NCBI GenBank assembly: GCA_947498055.1
Contig: CANMJA010000022.1
Span: 1 to 64,000 of the forward strand
Direction of reading: 5' to 3'
DNA from: an uncultured Tenacibaculum sp.
Lineage (GTDB): Bacteria > Bacteroidota > Bacteroidia > Flavobacteriales > Flavobacteriaceae
DNA: 64,000 bases
A program made the translations under genes and the position numbers. This document shows, piece by piece, positions 48,084 to 57,942 of this stretch (the stretch's first letter is position 1; each line of letters begins with the position of its first letter). The notes beneath the pieces were generated by a model. That model saw nothing but the letters and a program-made list of their open reading frames with translations. It was not told the DNA's origin and did no database searches.

Positions 48084-48115
48084 CAAATATATGTTAGAAT
48101 TAGGTTTGTAGACAA
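48084..48115 (-). promoter_or_regulatory. Promoter of the unknown secreted protein
   Basis: TTG (48113-48115), 21 bases, TATATTTG (48084-48091) on the minus strand. The start would lie about 85 bases before the ATG at 47992. Confidence -1.
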
Positions 48116-48198
48116 GATTATTTTAAGACACTTTTTGATACTGAGTACGTAATCTTAAGAGAAGTAATTTTTGTGTAGAGAAAGGCTGTATATTAAAA

Positions 48199-48236
48199 AA
48201 AGAAAGCAATTACAAAATTTTGTAATCGCTTTCTTT
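48199..48236 (-). terminator. Strong orphan terminator hairpin
   Basis: AAAGAAAGC plus ATTACAAAA pairs with TTTTGTAAT plus GCTTTCTTT, with a single mismatch and almost no loop. A T-run follows on the minus strand. The nearest minus-strand gene ends 367 bases upstream of it. Confidence -1.
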
Positions 48237-48603
48237 TCATCTCTCTTTTCCCAAACGGCGGTTATTTTCTATTTCTTCACTACTTTGTTTTTTTTCAATA
48301 TTAATATTGAAAATTTTATGTAAATCAGTGCTTTTTAAAATAGTATTGGCACAGATGAAATAACAAGAGATATTAAAATATAAATTGATTTGCAAAAGCT
48401 TGTAAGCCAATATTTTTAAAGCTCATTGTTAAAGTTTAGAGCAAAATTAATTTAACTTTTTTAATGTTTTTCTAGTTATTAGATCAAAGTAACCATATCT
48501 ATAGATGAATGGAGATATTAAGTGTTTTTTTTACATTTAATTTTGCTAGAACCTAATAGAATTAAAAAAGACTCTAATTTTCCGATTAATAAATTCTGGT
48601 TCT

Positions 48604-49332
48604 TTAACTCCAATCTGCATACACTAGAATCTCATTTTTTAATTCATCTAAAAATAAATGAATTCTATCTTCTCCAAAACTGATGTAATTGTAGCCTACC
48701 ACTGAACCAATAAATTTTTTGTTCTCTTTTTCTTCATTATTCATTTCTAAGATTTCTAAAAAACATTCAAATTCGTCATAGTCAATATCACCTCCAATTT
48801 TTTCGAAAATATCTCTTTCGTGCCCGCTATTTGCGTCTGAATAAAATCCACCTTGAATAAATTTTGAAGTTTCTAAATACTTATCACGTGTTATCCAATA
48901 ATTAAAAAGACCTTTTGAGTAATGATAATAATCAAAGTCGTCGGTTTTTCTTCTTTCAAGACTTTTATATAAATTACTTTCTCTTACCTTCTTATAATCA
49001 CGTTGAATTAAATAATCTGTTTTATTATTTTGATATTCTTTCTCTGCTTCTTCGTACCATCCTTTTACATTTTTAAAAGTTTCGATATTGTCTAATTTTC
49101 CGTTAAACAGATATTTATTACCATCTCTTTTAAATTTTATATAATTATATTCAAAAGTTCCTGGATCTAACTCATCATCAGGGTCACCATTTCCCCAAAC
49201 CGAAATAAAATGTACGATACCCTTACCAAGGTTGTGCTTTGCTAAATCAATCGATAATAGAGGGAAAAAGATATATTTATAATATTCTTTAGGCTCTTTA
49301 AATACTTCTTCAATAGATGGGAATAGTTTCAT
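48604..49332 (-). CDS. Hypothetical acidic protein
   Basis: A 242-residue protein without signal peptide or membrane segment; it is rich in Asp, Glu, Lys and Tyr. Aromatic-acidic stretches such as FISVWGNGDPDDELDPGTFEYNYIKF and the C-terminal ISFGEDRIHLFLDELKNEILVYADWS are conspicuous. The last part recalls DUF1963/YwqG- or immunity-protein-like ends, but the match is too weak to assign. No toxin gene is next to it. It is a monocistronic minus-strand gene. Confidence -1.
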   Translation of the reverse strand: MKLFPSIEEVFKEPKEYYKYIFFPLLSIDLAKHNLGKGIVHFISVWGNGDPDDELDPGTFEYNYIKFKRDGNKYLFNGKLDNIETFKNVKGWYEEAEKEYQNNKTDYLIQRDYKKVRESNLYKSLERRKTDDFDYYHYSKGLFNYWITRDKYLETSKFIQGGFYSDANSGHERDIFEKIGGDIDYDEFECFLEILEMNNEEKENKKFIGSVVGYNYISFGEDRIHLFLDELKNEILVYADWS

Positions 49333-49401
49333 TTTTAGGTTTGTTTTATTTTGAATAACTACATTAAAGTTTGATTATCAGGTATTAAATATACTAATAA
49401 A

Positions 49402-49427
49402 AAAGATCGCCTAAAAAGGCGATCTTT
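49402..49427 (-). terminator. Terminator of the beta-oxidation operon
   Basis: AAAGATCGCC (49402-49411) pairs with GGCGATCTTT (49418-49427); T residues follow on the minus strand, 56 bases after the acyl-CoA dehydrogenase stop. Confidence -1.
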
Positions 49428-49482
49428 AAACAAACAACTAATTCTAAAACCTATAAAAGTTGAAGAAAAATTTTAAATATTG

Positions 49483-51291
49483 TTAGAAGCAGTATTTATT
49501 TTCTGCTTTTAATTTTTCAGCGATTGTATTACGTAATTCCACTACATTAGGATAGTTTGCATATTTAGTAAAACGCTTTAACCCCATTAACATCATACGT
49601 TGCTCATCACCCTCAGCAAAAGAGACAATAGCTTCTCTAGCGCTCTTAGTAATAATTTCTACAGCATTGTATAAATATAATTTAGCCATAGCAATCTGTT
49701 CTTTTAGAGAATCTTCACCAGAACGTTTTGCATTTTTTTCAGTTCTTAAAATACCAGATTCAGCCATGTAAATCTCGATTAAGATATTAGAAGCAGCAGT
49801 TAATAACTGTTGGTGTTTCTCTAAGTCTGGACCAAATTTTTGAAGCGCAGCTCCAGAAACCATTAAAAATACTTTCTTTAAACGAGCGATAATATCTTTT
49901 TCTTCAGAAAATAATTCTGAAAAATCAGGAGCATCAAAAGAAGGAATACCCATTAATTCATTTCCAACAGCAGTAGCTGGACCTAATAAATCTACATGAC
50001 CTTTCATTGCTTTCTTTACTAACATACCAACAGAAAGTAATCTGTTAATTTCGTTAGTACCTTCATATATACGAGCAATACGAGCATCTCTCCAAGCAGA
50101 CTCCATTGGAGTTTCTTCAGAGAATCCCATACCTCCAAAAACTTGAATACCTTCATCTGCACAATTCTGTACGTCTTCAGATACAGCAACTTTTAAGATA
50201 GAACACTCAATAGCATATTCTTCTACACCTTTTAATTCTGCTTCTTGATGTGTATTTCCTTCAGATTCACGAATCGCAATTCTGTCTTCAATATTTTTTG
50301 CGGCTCTGTAAGAAGCAGACTCTCCAACATAAGCATTCGTAGCCATTTCTGCTAATTTCATTTTAATAGCTCCAAATTCAGCAATAGGAGTTTTAAATTG
50401 CTTACGCTCGTTCGCATATTTTACAGCTTCGGTAACCACTCTTCTTTGAGAATCTAAACAAGCAGCAGCTAATTTAATACGACCAACATTTAATGCATTC
50501 ATGGCAATTTTAAATCCACCACCACGAACAGATAACATATTTTCTACAGGAACTAATGTATCATTAAAAAATACTTGACGCGTAGATGACGCGCGAATAC
50601 CTAATTTGTGCTCTTCTTCTCCTAAAGTAACACCATTAGGATTAGCAGCATCGTATTCTAATATAAATCCTGTGATATTTTTATCGTCTTCAATACGAGC
50701 AAAAACGATAAAAATCTCAGCAAAACCTGCATTAGAAATCCACATTTTTTGTCCGTTAATCTTATAATGTTTACCATCTTCAGTTAACTCAGCTGTAGTT
50801 TTACCAGAGTTCGCATCCGATCCAGCACCAGGCTCTGTTAAACAGTAAGCACCAAAACGCTCTCCCATAGCTAAAGCAGGAACAAATTTTTTCTTTTGCT
50901 CTTCCGTTCCGTATAAAGTAATAGGCATAGTACCAATACCAGTATGTGCTCCAAAAGCAGTACTAAATGAACCTGTACCACTAGAAATATAGTCACAAGT
51001 TAACATGGTAGAAACAAACCCCATTCCTAAACCTCCGTAAGCTTCAGGTACAGAAACACCTAAAAAACCTAACTCACCAGCTTTACGCATTGTTTCTTCC
51101 GTTAAAGCATAATCTTTTGCTTCAAAACGAGCTTTGTGCGGTATAATTTCACGGTCATTAAATTCAGCAACCGCATCTTTCATCATTGTTTGCTCCTCAG
51201 AAAAATCTTCAGGAGTAAATATATCTTCACATTTTGTTTCTTTTACAAGGAATTGTCCTCCTCTTAAAATATCTTTATTTAATTCTGACAT
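49483..51291 (-). CDS. Acyl-CoA dehydrogenase
   Basis: First oxidation step of fatty-acid beta-oxidation, FAD-dependent. The 602-residue protein has the usual N-terminal helical, middle beta and C-terminal helical domains. Signatures are CLTEPGAGSDANS and MWISNAGFAEIF in the middle domain and the catalytic base Glu410 in IYEGTNEINR. About 190 extra residues after this (LVKKAMKGHV to the end) match the long VLCAD/Bacillus FadE-type class. It lies 114 bases after the thiolase gene on the same strand. Confidence -1.
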   Translation of the reverse strand: MSELNKDILRGGQFLVKETKCEDIFTPEDFSEEQTMMKDAVAEFNDREIIPHKARFEAKDYALTEETMRKAGELGFLGVSVPEAYGGLGMGFVSTMLTCDYISSGTGSFSTAFGAHTGIGTMPITLYGTEEQKKKFVPALAMGERFGAYCLTEPGAGSDANSGKTTAELTEDGKHYKINGQKMWISNAGFAEIFIVFARIEDDKNITGFILEYDAANPNGVTLGEEEHKLGIRASSTRQVFFNDTLVPVENMLSVRGGGFKIAMNALNVGRIKLAAACLDSQRRVVTEAVKYANERKQFKTPIAEFGAIKMKLAEMATNAYVGESASYRAAKNIEDRIAIRESEGNTHQEAELKGVEEYAIECSILKVAVSEDVQNCADEGIQVFGGMGFSEETPMESAWRDARIARIYEGTNEINRLLSVGMLVKKAMKGHVDLLGPATAVGNELMGIPSFDAPDFSELFSEEKDIIARLKKVFLMVSGAALQKFGPDLEKHQQLLTAASNILIEIYMAESGILRTEKNAKRSGEDSLKEQIAMAKLYLYNAVEIITKSAREAIVSFAEGDEQRMMLMGLKRFTKYANYPNVVELRNTIAEKLKAENKYCF

Positions 51292-51405
51292 AATATTGTT
51301 AGTTGTTAGTATTAAGTAGTGAGTATTCAGATACTAGCTACTTTAATTACATATTGTTTTTTATGAGTAAAGAGAAACTCAGTACTCCATACTTAATTCT
51401 AATTT

Positions 51406-52596
51406 CTAGTTTAAAAATTCAAAAATACCAGCAGCTCCCTGACCAGTACCTACACACATAGTTACCATACCGTATTGTCCTTGCATGTTACGCTTACGCA
51501 TTTCATCAAACAATTGAACAGATAATTTAGCTCCTGTACATCCTAATGGATGCCCTAATGCAATAGCACCACCATTTACATTGATGATATCCGCATTCAA
51601 TCCTAGCTCACGAATTACAGCCAATGATTGAGAAGCAAAAGCTTCATTCAATTCAATTAAACTAATATCGTCTTGTTTTAACCCTGCTTGTTTTAATGCT
51701 TTAGGAATAGCAGCTACAGGACCAATTCCCATAATACGAGGAGGTACACCAGCAGCGGCATAACTAACCATACGAGCAATAGGTTCTATGTTTAATTCCT
51801 TTACCATGTCTTCACTCATAACCATAACAAAGGCAGCACCATCACTTGTTTGAGAGGAGTTACCAGCTGTTACACTACCACCTTGTGCAAATACAGGGCG
51901 TAATCTTTGTAAACCAGCAATATTAGATCCTTTACGAGGTCCTTCATCTTTCGTTACTGTATATTTACGAGTCGCTTTCTTTCCTTTAGCATCTATATAA
52001 GTTTCTTCTACTTCGATAGGTGCGATTTGATCTTGAAAACGATCTTCTGCTTGTGCTTTTAAAGCTTTTAAGTGAGAATTTAAAGCAAATTCATCTTGAT
52101 CTTCACGAGAAATGTTATATTTATTAGCAACCTCTTCAGCTGTATTTCCCATTCCCCAGTAATAATCTGCATGACCAGCAGCTACTGTATCATAATTTAA
52201 TTCTGGTTTAAACCCAGTCATTGGTACAGAACTCATACTTTCTGCTCCACCAGCGATAATACAATCAGCCATTCCAGATTGTATTTTTGCAACTGCCATA
52301 CCAATAGTTTCTAATCCTGAAGAACAAAAACGGTTTACAGTTACTCCTGGTACATCTTCTATTTTTAATCCCATTAAAGAGATTAAACGAGCCATGTTTA
52401 AACCTTGCGACCCTTCAGGCATTGCATTACCAACAATTACATCATCAATCCGCTTTTTGTCAAATTCTGGTAATTGATTCATTAGGTGCTCAATAGTTTC
52501 AGCAGCTAACTCATCAGCTCTTTTAAACCTGAAGACACCTTTTTTAGATTTACCTACGGCGGTTCTATATCCTTTTACTATATATGCTGTTTTCAT
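51406..52596 (-). CDS. Acetyl-CoA C-acyltransferase (thiolase)
   Basis: Cleaves 3-ketoacyl-CoA at the last step of beta-oxidation. Catalytic residues are visible: Cys91 in NRFCSSG, His349 in GHPLGCTGA and Cys381 in MCVGTGQG. The 396-residue length and the ALxxAGL-type segment fit a degradative thiolase II/I. It begins four bases after the bifunctional enzyme gene, so they are strongly coupled. Confidence -1.
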   Translation of the reverse strand: MKTAYIVKGYRTAVGKSKKGVFRFKRADELAAETIEHLMNQLPEFDKKRIDDVIVGNAMPEGSQGLNMARLISLMGLKIEDVPGVTVNRFCSSGLETIGMAVAKIQSGMADCIIAGGAESMSSVPMTGFKPELNYDTVAAGHADYYWGMGNTAEEVANKYNISREDQDEFALNSHLKALKAQAEDRFQDQIAPIEVEETYIDAKGKKATRKYTVTKDEGPRKGSNIAGLQRLRPVFAQGGSVTAGNSSQTSDGAAFVMVMSEDMVKELNIEPIARMVSYAAAGVPPRIMGIGPVAAIPKALKQAGLKQDDISLIELNEAFASQSLAVIRELGLNADIINVNGGAIALGHPLGCTGAKLSVQLFDEMRKRNMQGQYGMVTMCVGTGQGAAGIFEFLN

Positions 52597-52600
52597 TCTT

Positions 52601-55009
52601 TTAGTTTCTTAATGGTTTACCAGTTTTTAACATGTGCTGAATACGCTCTAATGTTTTGCGTTCTGTACATAAACTTAAGAACGCTTCACGTTCAATGTCT
52701 AATAAATACTGTTCAGATACTTTTGTAGGTTCTGATAAGTCTCCACCTGCCATAACATACGCTAACTTGTTGGCAATTTTTTGATCATGTTCTGATATAA
52801 ATTTACTTGCTTGCATAGAATCTGTAGCAACCATAAAAGCTCCTAAAGCTTGCTTACCAAGTACTAATACATCTTCACGTTTAACAGGTTGCGTATAACC
52901 TGCCTCTGCTAATAAAATAGCATGTTTCTTAGCTTCTGCAATTTGACGATCTCTGTTTACAACCACAACATCTTTTCCTTTCTGTAATAAACCTAAATCA
53001 AAAGCTTCATAAGCAGAAGTAGATACTTTGGCCATACCAATGGTTAAGAAATATTCTTGTAAAACGTTTAATTGAACGTCTCCTGTGCGGAAAGTATCTG
53101 ATGCTCTTAAAGCCATTTCTTTAGAACCACCACCACCAGGGATAACTCCAACACCAAATTCTACTAATCCCATATAAGTTTCAGCAGCAGCTACCACTTT
53201 GTCAGCGTGTAATGATAATTCACAACCACCACCTAAAGCCATACCATGTGGAGCAGAAATTGTAGGAATAGAAGAGTAACGCATACGCATCATAGTATCT
53301 TGGAAATACTTGATAGCCATATTTAACTCGTCATACTCTTGCTCAACAGCCATCATAAAAATCATACCGATGTTTGCTCCTACAGAGAAATTAGCACCTT
53401 GATTACCTACAACTAAACCATCAAAATCTTTTTCAGCTAAATCAATAGCTTTGTTTAATCCGGCTAAAACGTCACCACCAATAGTGTTCATTTTAGATTG
53501 GAATTCGCAGTTTAAGATTCCGTTACCTAAATCTTCAATAACAACACCAGAATTTTTAAATACTTCATTCGATTTTCTGATATTATCTAATATGATAAAT
53601 GCATCTTGACCTGGTTTTTTAACCTGAGCCTTTGCAGGAATATCATAATAATAAGTAGCTCCTTCTTTTACTGAGTAAAAAGAAGTTTCTCCTTTAGCAA
53701 CCATTTCAGTTACCCAAGCAGCAGGTTCTTTACCTTCCGCTTTCATTAATTCGATACCTTTTTCAAGACCTACAGCATCCCATATTTCGAAAGGACCATT
53801 CTCCCAACCGAAACCAGCTTTCATCGCATCATCAATTCTATATACTTCGTCAGAAATTTCTGGAATTCTATTTTGAACATAAGCAAACATTGCTGCAAAA
53901 TTCTTACGGTAAAATTCACCCGCTTTATCTTTACCACCAACTAATACCTTAAAACGGTCAATTGGCTTATCTATCGTTTTCGTTAATTCTAAAGTAGCAA
54001 ACTTAGCACGTTTTTTAGAACGATATTCCATCGTATCTAAATCTAATGTCAAGATTTCTTTTTTACCTTCAGCGTTAACAGTTTTCTTATAAAAACCTTG
54101 TTTAGTTTTACTACCTAACCATTTGTTTTCCATCATGGTATTGATGAAGTCTGGAAGCTTGAATAAATCGTGAGCTTCATCCTCAGGACAGTTTTTATAA
54201 ATACCGTTAGCAACATGTACTAAAGTATCTAAACCTACAACATCTACAGTACGGAAAGTAGCTGATTTTGGACGACCAATTACTGGCCCGGTTAATTTAT
54301 CAAGCTCTTCAACAGTTAAACCTAATTCCTTTACTTGGTGAAACAAAGATTGAATTCCGAAGATACCAATACGGTTACCTATAAAAGCAGGAGTATCTTT
54401 AGCTAAAACAGAAGTTTTACCTAAAAACTTATCACCATACTCCATTAAGAAATCAGTAACCTCTTGTTTACAATCTGGTCCAGGTACAACTTCAAATAAT
54501 TTTAAATAACGTGGAGGATTAAAAAAGTGAGTTACTGCAAAATGCTTTCTAAAATCTTCACTACGTCCTTCGTTCATGAACTTAATAGGAATACCAGAAG
54601 TGTTAGAAGAAATAATAGTACCAGGAGTACGGTATTTTTCAACCTTTTCAAAAACACTTTGTTTTATATCTAAACGTTCAACAACAACTTCCATTACCCA
54701 ATCTACATCTTTAATTAAATGTAAATCATCATCTATATTACCAGTAGTAATTCTATCTGCAAATTTTTTGTTGTAGATAGGGGACGGTTTAGATTTTAAC
54801 GATGCTGTTAATGCATCATTCACTAAACGATTTCGGACAATTTTGTCTTCTAACGTTAGCCCTTTTGCCTTTTCTTTGTCGTTAAGTTCTCTTGGAACAA
54901 TGTCCAATAACAACACATCAACACCGATATTAGCAAAGTGACAAGCGATACCAGAACCCATGATACCAGATCCGATAATCGCTACTTTCTTAATTCTTCT
55001 TTTGCTCAT
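52601..55009 (-). CDS. 3-hydroxyacyl-CoA dehydrogenase/enoyl-CoA hydratase (FadN-type)
   Basis: A bifunctional beta-oxidation enzyme of 802 residues. The NAD-binding dehydrogenase comes first (VAIIGSGIMGSGIACHFANIG at about 8-28; SSNTSGIPI; HFFNPPRYLKLFEVV). A hydratase/isomerase (crotonase) domain follows from about 490 (GLVVGNQGANFSVGANIGM, oxyanion glycines in PHGMALGGGCELSLHAD, GVIPGGGG). This order is reversed relative to E. coli FadB and matches Bacillus FadN. It sits 20 bases after marR and 4 before the thiolase gene. Confidence -1.
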   Translation of the reverse strand: MSKRRIKKVAIIGSGIMGSGIACHFANIGVDVLLLDIVPRELNDKEKAKGLTLEDKIVRNRLVNDALTASLKSKPSPIYNKKFADRITTGNIDDDLHLIKDVDWVMEVVVERLDIKQSVFEKVEKYRTPGTIISSNTSGIPIKFMNEGRSEDFRKHFAVTHFFNPPRYLKLFEVVPGPDCKQEVTDFLMEYGDKFLGKTSVLAKDTPAFIGNRIGIFGIQSLFHQVKELGLTVEELDKLTGPVIGRPKSATFRTVDVVGLDTLVHVANGIYKNCPEDEAHDLFKLPDFINTMMENKWLGSKTKQGFYKKTVNAEGKKEILTLDLDTMEYRSKKRAKFATLELTKTIDKPIDRFKVLVGGKDKAGEFYRKNFAAMFAYVQNRIPEISDEVYRIDDAMKAGFGWENGPFEIWDAVGLEKGIELMKAEGKEPAAWVTEMVAKGETSFYSVKEGATYYYDIPAKAQVKKPGQDAFIILDNIRKSNEVFKNSGVVIEDLGNGILNCEFQSKMNTIGGDVLAGLNKAIDLAEKDFDGLVVGNQGANFSVGANIGMIFMMAVEQEYDELNMAIKYFQDTMMRMRYSSIPTISAPHGMALGGGCELSLHADKVVAAAETYMGLVEFGVGVIPGGGGSKEMALRASDTFRTGDVQLNVLQEYFLTIGMAKVSTSAYEAFDLGLLQKGKDVVVVNRDRQIAEAKKHAILLAEAGYTQPVKREDVLVLGKQALGAFMVATDSMQASKFISEHDQKIANKLAYVMAGGDLSEPTKVSEQYLLDIEREAFLSLCTERKTLERIQHMLKTGKPLRN

Positions 55010-55029
55010 TACTTGAATAGGTTTGATTT

Positions 55030-55488
55030 TTAAACAGCTTTCGATGATATATTATCATATATCTTTCTTTCTGCTATAAGTTTGTTTATTATTTCTGTTA
55101 CTTTAAAAAAAGTTTGAATTTCTGTTTCCGATAATTTTTCACGTATCTTATTATTAAATTGATATACGTGTCCTTTAGAGATAGCTCTCTTTTCTTCACC
55201 AAATTGTGTTAGTTTAATAATAACACCTCTACCATCTTCAGGGTTTTTTTCTCTTAAAATAAGACCTTTGTCTTCCATCGATTTTAAAATTCTAGAAAGA
55301 CTAGTAGGTTCCATGCCCATTAATGGACCTAATGCAGTAGAAGGAGTTCCTTGCTCTGTGTCAATATTTAACAATACAAAAGCCATAGCCATTGTACTAT
55401 CATGTTTTGATGCCTGCTCATTATACATCTTAGCTACAGCTTGCCAGGTAGCTCTAAGTTGATGATCTATCGATTTACTTTTCTCCAT
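55030..55488 (-). CDS. MarR-family regulator of the beta-oxidation operon
   Basis: A 152-residue winged-helix regulator. The recognition region TALGPLMGMEPTSLSRILKSMEDKGLILREKNPEDGRGVIIKLT is a classic MarR wHTH and wing (about 58-102); helices on both sides serve dimerisation. Such proteins usually release DNA when a small ligand binds, here perhaps an acyl-CoA. It is the first gene of the operon with the FadN-type enzyme, thiolase and acyl-CoA dehydrogenase. Two perfect palindromes lie just upstream and are the likely autoregulatory sites. Confidence -1.
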   Translation of the reverse strand: MEKSKSIDHQLRATWQAVAKMYNEQASKHDSTMAMAFVLLNIDTEQGTPSTALGPLMGMEPTSLSRILKSMEDKGLILREKNPEDGRGVIIKLTQFGEEKRAISKGHVYQFNNKIREKLSETEIQTFFKVTEIINKLIAERKIYDNISSKAV

Positions 55489-55498
55489 ATTCTGAATT

Positions 55499-55506
55499 CA
55501 AATATA
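55499..55506 (-). promoter_or_regulatory. -7 element of the marR operon
   Basis: TATATTTG on the minus strand, 10 bases before the marR start codon. It directly abuts the first palindromic operator, which covers the position of the -33 box. Confidence -1.
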
Positions 55507-55511
55507 TGAAA

Positions 55512-55535
55512 ATTTATTATGCATGCATAATAAAT
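55512..55535. promoter_or_regulatory. MarR operator 1
   Basis: Perfect 24-base palindrome with core TTATGCATGCATAA. It covers the -33 region of the marR operon. Confidence -1.
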
Positions 55536-55543
55536 AGAAAAAA

Positions 55544-55559
55544 ATTATGCATGCATAAT
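55544..55559. promoter_or_regulatory. MarR operator 2
   Basis: Perfect 16-base palindrome ATTATGCATGCATAAT, with the same core as operator 1. The two centres are 28 bases apart, between marR and the ABC transporter. Confidence -1.
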
Positions 55560-55679
55560 AAATTTTAACATTAAATTAATCTGTAACATTTTATACAATA
55601 GTGATACTAACTATTTGTAAAATATGTAAGTTTGTGTATGTAGACTTACAATCTTTAACTTAAAACTAATCAAGAATCA

Positions 55680-56609
55680 ATGGGTAATTTATTAGAAATT
55701 AATAATGTAATTAAGCGTTATGGAGATTACACAGCTTTAAATGATGTGTCAATGCATATTCCTAAAGGAAGTGTGTTTGGGCTATTAGGACCTAATGGAG
55801 CAGGTAAAACTTCTCTTATTAGAATTATTAACCAAATAACAATGCCAGATAGCGGAGAGGTTATTTTAGACGGAGAAAAATTAGCTCCAAATCACATAGA
55901 GCAAATAGGGTATTTACCAGAAGAAAGAGGTTTGTATAAATCAATGAAAGTTGGTGAACAAGCATTGTATTTAGCTCAGTTAAAAGGAATGAGTAAGTCT
56001 GAAGCAAGAAAAAAATTAAAGTATTGGTTCGAGAAATTTGAAATTGGAGATTGGTGGAATAAAAAAATTGAAGAGTTGTCGAAAGGAATGGCTCAAAAAG
56101 TTCAATTTATAGTAACGGTACTTCATCAACCTAAATTATTAATTTTTGATGAACCATTTTCAGGGTTCGATCCTATTAATGCACAATTGATAGCGAAAGA
56201 AATTTTACAATTACGAGATGAAGGAGCTACTATTATTTTCTCTACGCATAGAATGGAAAGTGTAGAAGAAATGTGTGATTATATAGCATTGATTAATAAA
56301 TCGAATAAAATATTAGATGGAAAACTAGAGGATATTAAAAGGCAATATAGAACCAATGTTTTTGAAATAGGATTAGAAACGAATAATCCGAAGGAAATAA
56401 AAGAAAGATTAAGTCAGAATTTTGAAGTATCACCTGCAAACTTTAGATCTTTAAATGATGGATTAAAGTTAAATGTGAAATTAACTAATAATAATTCTGC
56501 GAATGATTTATTATCCTTTTTAACTTCTAATGGAAATGTGAATCATTTTGTAGAATTGGTTCCTAGTGCAAATGATATTTTTATACAAACCGTAAATAAA
56601 ACGAATTAA
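55680..56609 (+). CDS. ABC transporter ATP-binding protein (NatA/ABC-2 type)
   Basis: Motor subunit for the following permease, 309 residues. Walker A GPNGAGKT (37-44), Q-loop region QIGYLPEERGLY, signature LSKGMAQKV, Walker B LLIFDEPFSGFDP and H-loop STHRMESVEEM are all intact. The YLPEERGLY form is characteristic of NatA-like sodium/drug exporters and related uncharacterised systems. A C-terminal extension (about 225-309) is usual in this group. It is three bases from the permease gene. Confidence -1.
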   Translation: MGNLLEINNVIKRYGDYTALNDVSMHIPKGSVFGLLGPNGAGKTSLIRIINQITMPDSGEVILDGEKLAPNHIEQIGYLPEERGLYKSMKVGEQALYLAQLKGMSKSEARKKLKYWFEKFEIGDWWNKKIEELSKGMAQKVQFIVTVLHQPKLLIFDEPFSGFDPINAQLIAKEILQLRDEGATIIFSTHRMESVEEMCDYIALINKSNKILDGKLEDIKRQYRTNVFEIGLETNNPKEIKERLSQNFEVSPANFRSLNDGLKLNVKLTNNNSANDLLSFLTSNGNVNHFVELVPSANDIFIQTVNKTN

Positions 56610-56612
56610 GAA

Positions 56613-57932
56613 ATGGACAAGTTAAAATTAATTATACAGCGAGAGTTTATTGCTAAGGTTAAAAATAGATCGTTCATTATAATGACATTTTTAAGCCCAC
56701 TTATAATGATAGGTATGGGGTTCTTAATTATGTTTTTAACGAAACAAAACGATAATAAAATAAAAGAAATTGCTTACGTAGATAATTCAGGAATATTTTC
56801 TAAAAGCGATTTTAAAGATACGAAAACCATTAAATATGTAGAATACACAAAACTTGGTTTAGAAGAAACAAAAAAGAAAGTAGAAGAAGGAAAGTATTAT
56901 GGAGTTTTACATTTACCTAAAATAGATAGTCTAGAATCTTTAGCTAAATCTGTAGAATTCTTTTCTAAAGATACTCCAGGTTTAAGTACGATGAATAATG
57001 TTGAGAAAAACATTAATAGTAAGCTAAGTAGCCTTAAAATGAAACAGCTGGGCATTAATGAAGATAAAATTAAATCTTCAAAAATTAGAACAGATATTAA
57101 GCTACTAAATTTTTCGGGAGAAAAAAGTTCTAAGTTAGCAAGTGGAGCAAAAGTAATAGTTGGTAGTATTGCAGGGTATTTGTTAATGATTTTTGTTATG
57201 GTGTATGGGCAATCTGTAATGCAAAGTGTTATTGAAGAGAAAACGAGTAGAATTATAGAAGTAATTGTATCGTCTGTAAAACCTTTTCAATTAATGTTAG
57301 GGAAAATTGTAGGGAATGCATCCGCAGGATTGTTACAATTTTTCATTTGGGGTATATTATTGTTTGTAGGGGTTATTGTAGGGGCTATGTTTTTAGGAAT
57401 AGATTCTTCTGAATTGTTTTCTCAAGATATGAATCCAGAGCAAATGGCACAGATGGAAGCAGCATTAGGAGACAAAGCTAAAATGTTTGTAGAGTTAGGA
57501 AAGTTACCATGGTTAACTATGTTTTTCTTGTTTATTTTCTATTTTTTAGCAGGTTATATGTTATACAGTTCTTTATATGCAGCAGTAGGTGCAGCAGTAG
57601 ACAATCAAACAGATAGTCAGCAGTTTATGATGCCTATAATGATGCCGTTAATGCTAGCAATTTATGTAGGGGCTTTTACAGTAGTTAATGATGCACATGG
57701 GCCTGTATCTGTTTTCTTTTCTCATTTTCCATTAACATCACCTATTGTAATGTTAATGAGAGTTCCGTTTGGTGTAGCATGGTGGGAAATTTTAGTGTCT
57801 ATGTTATTATTAGTAGCTACTTTTGCAGGAGTTGTTTGGATTGCTGCTAAAATTTATAGAGTTGGTATTTTAATGTATGGTAAAAAACCAACTTATAAAG
57901 ATTTATGGAAGTGGATTCGTTACAGTTCATAA
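56613..57932 (+). CDS. ABC-2 type transporter permease (NatB-like)
   Basis: A 439-residue inner-membrane protein. One N-terminal helix (about 22-42), a long extracytoplasmic loop (about 45-185) and then a bundle of about five helices fit the ABC-2/NatB family. VIEEKTSRIIEVIVSSVKPFQLMLGKI is the family's diagnostic coupling segment. With the preceding ATPase it forms an exporter whose substrate (Na+, lipid or peptide) cannot be read from sequence. The MscS gene follows 10 bases later. Confidence -1.
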   Translation: MDKLKLIIQREFIAKVKNRSFIIMTFLSPLIMIGMGFLIMFLTKQNDNKIKEIAYVDNSGIFSKSDFKDTKTIKYVEYTKLGLEETKKKVEEGKYYGVLHLPKIDSLESLAKSVEFFSKDTPGLSTMNNVEKNINSKLSSLKMKQLGINEDKIKSSKIRTDIKLLNFSGEKSSKLASGAKVIVGSIAGYLLMIFVMVYGQSVMQSVIEEKTSRIIEVIVSSVKPFQLMLGKIVGNASAGLLQFFIWGILLFVGVIVGAMFLGIDSSELFSQDMNPEQMAQMEAALGDKAKMFVELGKLPWLTMFFLFIFYFLAGYMLYSSLYAAVGAAVDNQTDSQQFMMPIMMPLMLAIYVGAFTVVNDAHGPVSVFFSHFPLTSPIVMLMRVPFGVAWWEILVSMLLLVATFAGVVWIAAKIYRVGILMYGKKPTYKDLWKWIRYSS

Positions 57933-57942
57933 ATAAAGAAGT

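Larger units (their letters stand above)
47993..48603. other. 611-base non-coding region
   Basis: Contains the promoter of the unknown secreted protein (48084-48115), a strong minus-strand terminator (48199-48236) and a perfect AT palindrome (48293-48312). No gene is seen between 48240 and 48600. Confidence -1.

Noticed and set aside
48604..49332. Immunity protein of a toxin system
   Set aside because: The resemblance is weak and there is no toxin gene beside it.
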